Source: Opitutales bacterium
GTDB lineage: Bacteria; Verrucomicrobiota; Verrucomicrobiae; Opitutales; CAG-312
DNA length: 9,600 bases
Reading direction: 5' to 3'
Assembly: GCA_017623955.1 (NCBI GenBank)
Contig: JAGAOA010000090.1
Coordinates: forward strand, 1-9,600
Shown piece after piece: positions 1 to 6,056 of this stretch. The notes under the pieces were generated by a model. It was not told the DNA's origin, did no database searches, and worked only from the letters and a program-made list of their open reading frames with translations. Position numbers and translations under genes: made by a program. How positions within the stretch are numbered: position 1 is the first letter of the stretch; every line of letters starts with the position of its first letter.

Positions 1-1411
1 GCACATGTGTAGAATTTAAAATATGAAGTCTTTGCGATGCAGATGGCTCACTAACTCGTTCTTGAGCTTGTCCTGTATCACGGGGAGTTTTTCCAAAAAG
101 CTCTAAAAACGATGTCGTAATACTAGCATCATATAGAGAAATTGCTCTCGTATCTTTGGGCATTAGCGTATAAGGCTCGGGAGTTGTACTTTCAAAAACT
201 TCGCCTATTTCGGTAACTTTACAAAGTAAATCGCTAATAACTTCGGCTTCTGTCTGACGCACTTTATAAGATGCAAAATTTTCAACAGATTTTTTAATAT
301 CATCACGTGGGATTGGCGAATTAGCGTAAGTTCTAGATAGAACAATATGTTTGAACAACTTACGGATATCAAAATTGTTTTCTACAAAATACCTAGTTAA
401 ATATTCAATTAATTCCAGATTTACATTTGTTCCGTTTATATTATCAGTAGGTGATATTATGGGATTTCCCATAAGCCAACTCCAAACTCTATTGACAAAA
501 ACTTTTGCAAAATATGGATTTTCTGGAGATGTCAACCAACGTGCAAATTCAACTCGTGGCGATGTGGAATTTGCAACAGTTATTTTATCTCCATTGGGCA
601 TTTTAGATACAAAGGAATACGTTCTTAATGGGTTATCAAAAACAATTTCTTCTTTCCACTCTTTTGTTTCTTTCATCTGGATTGATTTAAAGAAACTTTC
701 TAATGATGTTTGTTGATGTTTTGTAAGAGAATTAAAATCTAACCCCATAAACGATAATGACACAGCAGAAGCATAATTCCTTGAATTTTTAGCTTGCATT
801 GCCCTATAAAAATTAACTTGTCCGACACGGAAATTGCTACCGCTTGATGTCAACATTTCACGCACCATTTCTGCCCACGTTTTATTTTTAGCTATACTTG
901 AATAGACAAATCTAGTATATGCTTGAGCTGCATTCGGCCACAAATTAATTGGAAATTCCGACTTTATTCTCAAGAAATCTCCGATACGCATAGTTGTATA
1001 AATATTGAAATTATCACTACTCAACAACTCATCAACAAGACGTTCGTACTTGTCTTTTGATTTATCGGCGAGATATTTACTTGCTTGTTTTGAATTAGGT
1101 ATTGTTCCTGTTAAATCTAGATAAACTCTACGCAACATCACAGCCTCTGATGCTTTGAAAGCAGGTTTTATTCCATTTGCTCGCAAACTCTTTAGTACAA
1201 ATTTATCAATATCATTGGCAATTACAAATTTACTGTTTGCTATTTCAAAAGGTGAACTATTTTTGACTTTTGCAGAGGATTTTTTATTTTTTGTTTTTTT
1301 TACTTTAGATAAATCTTGTGTAACATTTTTCTGTGAAGTATCGCAATACACATCAGCAGTAAAAAAGCTAAGCACTAACACAGACAAAAAAGTAAATATT
1401 ATTTGCTTCAT
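1..1411 (-). CDS. Secreted DUF1549/DUF1553 domain protein (partial, C-terminus beyond left edge)
   Basis: The reverse strand is open from an ATG at 1411 to the window edge, giving 470 residues without a stop. An N-terminal hydrophobic stretch (about residues 4-18) looks like a Sec signal peptide. A Lys-rich linker (about 36-51) follows. The DUF1549 domain starts near residue 65 and contains VMLRRVYLDLTGTIP at 91-105. The DUF1553 domain starts near 286 and contains RVEFARWLTSPENPYF (286-301), VNRVW (306-310) and FGKTPRDT with ERVSEP near 439-456. The family is typical of PVC bacteria, often near sulfatases and DUF1501 genes, but its biochemical role is not established. The CxxCH-type motif usual in DUF1549 is absent: the matching stretch FMGLDFNSLTKHQQ (221-234) has no Cys. 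Other members have a Cys-rich stretch where this one reads DTGQAQER. The protein is compact for the family. Family assignment is firm; function is unknown. Confidence 0.88.
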   Translation of the reverse strand, partial: MKQIIFTFLSVLVLSFFTADVYCDTSQKNVTQDLSKVKKTKNKKSSAKVKNSSPFEIANSKFVIANDIDKFVLKSLRANGIKPAFKASEAVMLRRVYLDLTGTIPNSKQASKYLADKSKDKYERLVDELLSSDNFNIYTTMRIGDFLRIKSEFPINLWPNAAQAYTRFVYSSIAKNKTWAEMVREMLTSSGSNFRVGQVNFYRAMQAKNSRNYASAVSLSFMGLDFNSLTKHQQTSLESFFKSIQMKETKEWKEEIVFDNPLRTYSFVSKMPNGDKITVANSTSPRVEFARWLTSPENPYFAKVFVNRVWSWLMGNPIISPTDNINGTNVNLELIEYLTRYFVENNFDIRKLFKHIVLSRTYANSPIPRDDIKKSVENFASYKVRQTEAEVISDLLCKVTEIGEVFESTTPEPYTLMPKDTRAISLYDASITTSFLELFGKTPRDTGQAQERVSEPSASQRLHILNSTHV

Positions 1412-1420
1412 CTAAGGAGG

Positions 1421-1448
1421 ATTTTACTATGTATATATTATGGGTCAA
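1421..1448 (-). promoter_or_regulatory. Predicted promoter of the DUF1549/DUF1553 gene
   Basis: On the reverse strand TTGACC (1448-1443) is followed after 16 bp by TAAAAT (1426-1421), close to the sigma70 consensus in sequence and spacing. The -10 ends only 9 nt before the ATG at 1411, so transcription would begin within a few bases of the start codon. No Shine-Dalgarno sequence lies on this strand; the leader reads CCTCCTTAG. The promoter would let the gene be expressed separately from folC upstream. Confidence 0.5.
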
Positions 1449-1508
1449 GATAAATCTACATACAATAATAACGTAATTAAACCAAAAAAGTTTCAAAATT
1501 TGAGAATA

Positions 1509-2429
1509 CTATACTTTTAAAATATCTGAAAGACCATCTACTTGTTGCGATTTTAAAGCTCCAAGAACTTCCCCCGCTAAATAGATAGAACCTGTTGAAA
1601 CAATAGTTTCGTTACTGGCAACTAATGAACATTCATTGTTGTAAAATATATCGCCAACATTTGCTCTGATTACTTCAACATCTTCTGTATTTATAAATTT
1701 TTCGAGAGCATCAAATTGTAAAGCCCTAGTTTGATTTGGAACAAGTAAAACTATCTTACTTGCATATTTGGATACGACATCTAAAAGAGCTTTTGCTCTA
1801 TCTTCGCCTAAAACTCCGACTGCAATAATAGGTTTTATACCCGACTGTTGTAAAGAAATCAAATTAGCTTCTAATGCTTTTGCTCCTTCTGGATTGTGAG
1901 AAGCATCTAAAATAAGAATACCACCATTAGCTAATTTTATCTTTTGCCAACGGGCTTGCCACTGAACATTAGCTAAGCCTCTTGCAATAGATTTGTCATT
2001 TACATTAGAAAATGTTACATGCTTTTTGCTTAAAATCTTAGCACAAGTAACTGCTATTGCAGAATTAGAGCGCTGATAATTTCCGGCGAGGGCAGATTTA
2101 GGAAAATCATTTTCTGAAGAAAAAACATCAGTTATTTTGTATAAAGGTGCTTTATTTTCCTCAGCCTTATTTTCAACAACCGACATTGCTTCTTGAGGCA
2201 ATAAACCAACAACAACTGGCACTTTCGGCTTTATAATTCCTGCTTTTTCTCTTGCAATATCTGCTATTGTATTACCCAAAAATTCAGTATGATCGAGTGC
2301 TATTGAAGTTATGGCACATATATCTGGCATTATTATATTTGTAGAATCTAAATTTCCGCCCAACCCCACTTCGATTATAGCAACATCAACATTTTGCTCG
2401 GCAAAATAAAGGAAAGCTAATGCTGTCAT
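1509..2429 (-). CDS. folC: FolC central and C-terminal fragment
   Basis: This 306-residue frame can start at the ATG at 2429-2427, which overlaps the previous frame's TGA as ATGA, a usual arrangement for translational coupling. It begins inside the conserved TALAF stretch, so this Met is probably an internal residue of the ancestral protein. Family motifs are intact: EVGLGGNLDSTN (20-31), LDHTEFLG (45-52), EKAGIIK (61-67), LAGNYQRSN (114-122) and the DASHNPEGA of the C-terminal glutamate-ligase domain (175-183). The gene ends with TAG at 1511-1509. No Shine-Dalgarno sequence precedes the internal ATG, so independent translation is uncertain. Confidence 0.8.
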   Translation of the reverse strand: MTALAFLYFAEQNVDVAIIEVGLGGNLDSTNIIMPDICAITSIALDHTEFLGNTIADIAREKAGIIKPKVPVVVGLLPQEAMSVVENKAEENKAPLYKITDVFSSENDFPKSALAGNYQRSNSAIAVTCAKILSKKHVTFSNVNDKSIARGLANVQWQARWQKIKLANGGILILDASHNPEGAKALEANLISLQQSGIKPIIAVGVLGEDRAKALLDVVSKYASKIVLLVPNQTRALQFDALEKFINTEDVEVIRANVGDIFYNNECSLVASNETIVSTGSIYLAGEVLGALKSQQVDGLSDILKV

Positions 2430-2812
2430 AAACTCAAAAATGAAGGGTATTCAGATTTGCTTTCATAGCTAAAAATGCTATCACAGACCTTGCGAATTTT
2501 AGCAACCAAGCGAAGTAAATCAGGCTTTGGGATTGGCATTCTATCAACCTGAACGCGCTCGCCCAAATAAAGCAAATGTGGCGATGTAAACATACCAACC
2601 TTCAAACCCGATGAACGCAAAATACTTTCTAAAATAGCACAAGTAGACCCTTTCCCATTCGTACCTGCTATATGTACTTTAGCATATTTTTGTTGTGGAT
2701 TTCCCAATAAATCACAAAGCTTTTTTATGCGTTCAAGTGAAAATTTTGACCCCGCATTTCTAAGCTCGAACAAAAAATTTTGCACACATTCAAATTCAGA
2801 GAAATCGTCCAT
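2426..2812 (-). CDS. folC: FolC N-terminal fragment (P-loop part)
   Basis: This 128-residue frame begins at ATG 2812, with no Shine-Dalgarno sequence upstream. It carries the ATP-binding P-loop AGTNGKGST (49-57) and the conserved FTSPHLLYLGERVQVD (75-90), which in FolC forms part of the folate- and ATP-site loops. It agrees with the family up to EYPSF (121-125). It then reads LSL and stops at TGA (2428-2426), where the family continues FFEF. The last three residues are therefore probably out of the ancestral frame. Alone it lacks the catalytic centre formed with the rest of the Mur-ligase fold, so it would need the downstream chain to work. Confidence 0.8.
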   Translation of the reverse strand: MDDFSEFECVQNFLFELRNAGSKFSLERIKKLCDLLGNPQQKYAKVHIAGTNGKGSTCAILESILRSSGLKVGMFTSPHLLYLGERVQVDRMPIPKPDLLRLVAKIRKVCDSIFSYESKSEYPSFLSL

Positions 2813-2888
2813 AGAGATAAGAGTGATTTTTTTGAAATAAAAATCAAGTTTTTTACATAAAAAATAAAAAGGTCTATTTTGCTAAAAG

Positions 2889-2939
2889 AAGTCAATTTTT
2901 ACTATTGATAGACAACATATTTTTTATTAAAATTGACTT
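2889..2939. repeat. 11-bp inverted repeat between divergent folC and glycosidase-like gene
   Basis: AAGTCAATTTT (2889-2899) and its exact reverse complement AAAATTGACTT (2929-2939) are separated by 29 nt. Each arm contains TTGACT pointing outward, towards folC on the minus strand and towards the glycosidase-like gene on the plus strand. Possible roles are paired -35 elements of divergent promoters or a two-site operator. The repeat itself is directly visible; its function is inferred. Confidence 0.6.
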
Positions 2940-2964
2940 AGAAACATGCGTAATTATTTATAAT
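2933..2964 (+). promoter_or_regulatory. Predicted promoter of the glycosidase-like gene
   Basis: A perfect TATAAT (2959-2964) ends 10 nt before the ATG at 2975. TTGACT (2933-2938) lies 20 bp further upstream, longer than the usual 16-18 bp, so the -35 assignment is weaker than the -10. A start site about 7 nt after the -10 would give a leader of only a few bases. No Shine-Dalgarno sequence is present. Confidence 0.45.
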
Positions 2965-2974
2965 AACACAATAT

Positions 2975-5185
2975 ATGAAACATATTATTACACTTATATT
3001 CATCAGCATATTGACATCACAAGTATTTGCCCACTGGGTAAACACAACTCAAGGCACAAGTGAACAAACCGATACAGCAAAATATGCTTGTGCTTTAATT
3101 TCAAATGGAAGTATATCTACTCAAATAGATAATCTCGGAGTACAAAAACAAAAGCGTTATGTTTCGTTCTCACCACGTATTGCTTGGGCTGGAAGACGCT
3201 ACGGACCACCACGCGACGCCCTAATTCCATTTGGCAACTTCGACACATCTTTAACAATAAACAACAATAAACAACAACCGTTAAACTGGACTCAATCGCT
3301 CAACAACAAAGAAGCGTTCTCATACAACAAAGTTGAATACCAAAACGCCTTTATTGAAACTATTGCATTTGTACCAATGCAACACAATATGCTAGTTGTA
3401 AAAAAGATAATAACTCCAAAAATTAACGCAGAAATAAAATTCGATTTCATATACAACTTCGATAATTATTCTAGGATAAAAAAGACCAATAGAGTTTTTA
3501 TAGATAATTTTAAATCGCTACAAAACGGAATTTCTATCGACTACACTGCATTGGGCTATCACGATTACATAGGTACTGTTTCTGTGCTTTCAAATTATAA
3601 AACAGCTACAAATTTTGACTCTCAAAAAAAGCTTGCTATAATTTCAACTAAAACTAACAAACAAGCAAAAGAATCGCTTGAAATTTGCTACTTTATAACA
3701 TTTGCAGATAATTTTGGAAAAGACAAAAATTTTGTAAAAAAGAATGAACTTTTGCAAAAAATAGTAACCGAACAAGGCTTCGATAAAATCTTTCAAAAAC
3801 ACAAAAACGCTTGGGAAGATTATTGGAAAGATTCGTACATCGATATTCCAAACAAGGAAATTCAAAAAACCTACTACACTGGCTTATATCATCAACGATG
3901 CAACGCAACACGTTGGTCACTACCAGTAGGTGTTTTCTGCGACTCTCACTGGCATGGAAGGTTTTTCGGTTGGGACGAAGCTTTCAATGCTATGGCGTTG
4001 GCATCAAGTGGTAAATTTGACCAATCTCGCAAACCATCCGATTATCGTCAAAATACAATCACAAAAGCCTTGTATAGAGCAAACAAACCACACAAAAATA
4101 TGAAACGTAAGAATGGAGCATTGTATATGTGGGAAGCCCTTGAAGATGGTGGCGAAGGAGCTCCGCAAGGATTTTGGATTGACCACATATTCCACATGTC
4201 GAACATGACTATGGCAACTTGGCGACACTACTTGTACTCGAATGACGAAAAATTTTTAAGACGCAATTTTGATGTCATGATAGAATCGGCTTTATACTAT
4301 ATAAAGCATCAAATTTATCAAAAAAATGACGACTACATTGTCGGCAAATGTACTGACCTTGAACGCATGGGCTCGGCAAAAGAAAATCCGTTTATGACCT
4401 CTTGCGGAATTATATATACTCTTGAAAAAACTGCAGATGCTTCAGATATTTTAGGTATAGATAAAGATACAACAAAAGATTTTCGCAATATTGCAAAATC
4501 GCTCAGGAAAACACTTCCACACGACAATGAAAAATATGTACCTTATCCTGAAAGCAAAGATTATTCAATTGGTAGTGTCGGCGGATTTTATCCGTATGAA
4601 ACCATAAATGCGAATGATAAACTCGGTAAAAATGCAGTTTATGAGTTCTTGAAAAATATCGACAAAGGCGGAAATATGTACGATACCGGCAAAGGAGTCA
4701 ACGCCTGGTACGCTGGTTGGATGGCATCTGCCTTAGTAAACTTTAACGATACAGAAAATCCTGCAAAGCTCTTAGATGCTGCAGCTAAGGAAACAGGAGC
4801 ATTCTACGACACCTTTGAGATAAACGAACCTCATAATAATGTACAACGTTGCCCTTGGTTTTCAACTGGTTCAGGCAACTACATTTATGCAGTAAATCAG
4901 ATGTTAGTACATCCAACAGAAAATAACGAAATTATGCTTTGTACATCAGTACCAAAGGCATGGAACGACATCTCATTTAATCTTCCATCATACAAAGGAT
5001 TGTGGGTAAAAGCAGAAATAAAAAATGGCAAACTTCATTATTTATCGCTTTATGCTAAAGGATATGGAAAAAAAGGAACAAAACAAAAAATTATTGTTCC
5101 CTCGCGTTTTATAGATGAAAAAATACTAACAACCGATTGGAAAAAGGTTGGAGAATTTTATCATATAGAAAAAATTTCTCAGTAG
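2975..5185 (+). CDS. Exported six-hairpin ((alpha/alpha)6-barrel) glycosidase-like protein
   Basis: The product has 736 residues with an N-terminal signal peptide (hydrophobic 4-18, likely cleavage after VFA at 19), so it should act outside the cytoplasm. Residues 30-250 look like an N-terminal beta-sandwich. From about 277 the WEDYW, then IPNKEIQKTYYTGLYHQR (291-308), begin an alpha-helical barrel like those of GH65, GH95 and related families. WRHYLYSNDEKFLRRNFDVM (416-435) resembles the conserved barrel helix of these enzymes. The tail AVNQMLVHP (639-647) and VPKAWNDISFNLPSYKGLWV (659-678) resembles the C-terminal part of GH95/GH65 proteins. Candidate acidic catalytic residues are D334/E335 (FGWDEAF) and D461/E463 (CTDLERMG), but I cannot assign family, substrate or mechanism. 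The gene stands alone, diverging from folC and converging on the SOD gene. Confidence 0.7.
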   Translation: MKHIITLIFISILTSQVFAHWVNTTQGTSEQTDTAKYACALISNGSISTQIDNLGVQKQKRYVSFSPRIAWAGRRYGPPRDALIPFGNFDTSLTINNNKQQPLNWTQSLNNKEAFSYNKVEYQNAFIETIAFVPMQHNMLVVKKIITPKINAEIKFDFIYNFDNYSRIKKTNRVFIDNFKSLQNGISIDYTALGYHDYIGTVSVLSNYKTATNFDSQKKLAIISTKTNKQAKESLEICYFITFADNFGKDKNFVKKNELLQKIVTEQGFDKIFQKHKNAWEDYWKDSYIDIPNKEIQKTYYTGLYHQRCNATRWSLPVGVFCDSHWHGRFFGWDEAFNAMALASSGKFDQSRKPSDYRQNTITKALYRANKPHKNMKRKNGALYMWEALEDGGEGAPQGFWIDHIFHMSNMTMATWRHYLYSNDEKFLRRNFDVMIESALYYIKHQIYQKNDDYIVGKCTDLERMGSAKENPFMTSCGIIYTLEKTADASDILGIDKDTTKDFRNIAKSLRKTLPHDNEKYVPYPESKDYSIGSVGGFYPYETINANDKLGKNAVYEFLKNIDKGGNMYDTGKGVNAWYAGWMASALVNFNDTENPAKLLDAAAKETGAFYDTFEINEPHNNVQRCPWFSTGSGNYIYAVNQMLVHPTENNEIMLCTSVPKAWNDISFNLPSYKGLWVKAEIKNGKLHYLSLYAKGYGKKGTKQKIIVPSRFIDEKILTTDWKKVGEFYHIEKISQ

Positions 5186-5194
5186 TTATCTACT
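5169..5194 (-). terminator. Weak possible terminator for the SOD gene
   Basis: Just past the SOD stop, the reverse strand can fold AGTAG-ATAA-CTACT (5194-5181), a perfect 5-bp stem with a 4-nt loop. Six T follow after 6 nt (5174-5169). The stem is short and AT-rich, the T-run is offset, and the site lies over the 3' end of the convergent gene. It is only a candidate. Confidence 0.2.
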
Positions 5195-5202
5195 CTAAAA
5201 GA

Positions 5203-5925
5203 TTACAAAGAACCTCGTGCGTTTAAAAAGCGTTCAGATAACTTCTGCCAATTAACTATGTTCCAAATATTCTTTAGGTATTCGGCTCGTAAATTTTGGT
5301 ACTTTAGATAATAACTGTGTTCCCAAACATCTATGCAAAAAATCGGAATTAAATCACCGCAACACTTGCATGGAGTAGAATAAGGGTTATCTTGATTTGA
5401 ATATGTAAGAATCTTTAAATTGCCGTTTTTGTCGGAACATAGCCAAGAATATCCACTACCAAATAGGGCTAGAGATTTTTCAGTCATCTCGCGACGAAAA
5501 TTCTCCATCGAGCCAAATGCTTTATCAATTGCTTCAGATAATTCTTTTGACGGCACTGATGAGTTGCCCGATAATCCCTCCCAGTAAAATTCATGATTAA
5601 AGACCCCACCTCCATTATTGCGAATAGCAGTTCTAATGTCTTCTGGTAGAGAATTTATATTTTTTAGTAGATTTACAATATTCTTTTCAAATGCAAAATC
5701 AGGATATTTTGCTAATGTATTGTTGAGATTATTTACGTAGGTTGCTTGATGTTTATCGTGATGCAACATAACTGTTGTTGCATCAATGTATGGTTCTAGA
5801 GCTGTGTGCGAATACGGTAGAGGAGTTAGGTCGTATTTCATAGTAGAATCTTTCTGTTTTTGTTGTTGAGAAAAAGTTATCGTTGATAACAAGCATACAA
5901 TAAAAATGCCGATAATGTTTTTCAT
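5203..5925 (-). CDS. sodA: Exported Fe/Mn-family superoxide dismutase, predicted Mn type
   Basis: The enzyme converts superoxide to oxygen and hydrogen peroxide. All four metal ligands are present: H55 (MLHHDKH), H111 (FNHEFYW), and D199 and H203 (DVWEHSYY). The active-site partners H59 and Y63 are also kept. In the Mn/Fe-discriminating positions it has Gly at 107 and Gln at 178 (NQDNP), as in Mn enzymes; Fe enzymes carry the Gln at the first site. Residues 1-20 form a hydrophobic signal sequence absent from cytosolic SODs, suggesting export. Starting at M29 would give a normal cytosolic-length enzyme, but the upstream segment looks like a true signal peptide. The loop before the last ligands contains CKCC (186-189) and C197, unusual for the family. 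The 240-residue length equals a standard SOD plus signal peptide. It diverges from lepA across 131 bp. Confidence 0.92.
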   Translation of the reverse strand: MKNIIGIFIVCLLSTITFSQQQKQKDSTMKYDLTPLPYSHTALEPYIDATTVMLHHDKHQATYVNNLNNTLAKYPDFAFEKNIVNLLKNINSLPEDIRTAIRNNGGGVFNHEFYWEGLSGNSSVPSKELSEAIDKAFGSMENFRREMTEKSLALFGSGYSWLCSDKNGNLKILTYSNQDNPYSTPCKCCGDLIPIFCIDVWEHSYYLKYQNLRAEYLKNIWNIVNWQKLSERFLNARGSL

Positions 5926-6036
5926 AGTAACAGTATCGAAAATTAATAAAAAAATTTAATAAAAATAATGAGTAAAAAAGGCAAAAATAGCTTGCCACAA
6001 AGCAATTTTTCGGAAAAAATACTGAAAGCCGTTTTT

Positions 6037-6042
6037 TATAAT
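6037..6042 (+). promoter_or_regulatory. Predicted -10 element for the lepA-lepB-secA cluster
   Basis: A perfect TATAAT ends 14 nt before the lepA ATG at 6057. No -35 hexamer is recognisable at 16-18 bp spacing, where the sequence is a run of A. The predicted leader is about 8 nt and has no Shine-Dalgarno sequence. In this AT-rich DNA a chance match is possible; the similar position in two other genes of the window supports it. Confidence 0.4.
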
Positions 6043-6056
6043 AAAAAAGACTAGTA

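Larger units (their letters stand above)
1509..2812 (-). pseudogene. folC: folC, bifunctional dihydrofolate / folylpolyglutamate synthase, interrupted by a -1 frameshift
   Basis: Two consecutive reverse-strand reading frames together cover a full-length FolC of about 434 residues, the family's usual size. FolC adds L-glutamate to dihydropteroate and then to folates, using ATP in the cytoplasm. The first frame holds the P-loop and the second the rest of the Mur-ligase-like domains. They join at a run of five A on the plus strand (2436-2440; T5 on the coding strand). Adding one T there gives EYPSFFEFMTALAF, which matches the conserved FFEF-TALAF stretch of FolC. All other motifs are intact, so the break is either very recent, a sequencing or assembly error, or tolerated through translation as two coupled chains. 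'Pseudogene' is used here only to mark the broken frame; loss of function is not shown. Confidence 0.75.

Noticed and set aside
351..1415. Plus-strand open frames at 351-716 and 1155-1415
   Set aside because: They are antisense to the continuous DUF1549/DUF1553 reading frame, which shows clear family motifs; the plus-strand frames show none.
1414..1476. Plus-strand AAGGAGG (1414-1420) followed 8 nt later by an ATG opening a 15-codon ORF (1429-1476)
   Set aside because: It lies antisense to the promoter and leader of the DUF1549 gene, the peptide has no recognisable features, and real genes here do not use Shine-Dalgarno sites. Chance is the simplest reading.
1494..1508. Possible terminator after folC (TCAAATTTTGA followed by a T-run on the minus strand)
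   Set aside because: The stem would be only 4 bp and all but one pair AT; too weak to call.
2426..2445. Programmed -1 ribosomal frameshift in folC
   Set aside because: The site reads A TTT TTG in zero frame, which does not fit the X XXY YYZ slippery heptamer well, and I see no evident downstream stem or pseudoknot. Kept only as a minor alternative.
5203..5841. SOD start at M29, giving a cytosolic enzyme
   Set aside because: The 28 residues upstream have a Lys-then-hydrophobic pattern typical of a signal peptide and stay in frame. There is no better initiation signal at M29.
5980..5996. GGCAA/TTGCC 5-bp inverted repeat between the SOD gene and lepA
   Set aside because: Short arms with a 7-nt loop in AT-rich DNA, no second copy and no fit to a known operator; likely chance.
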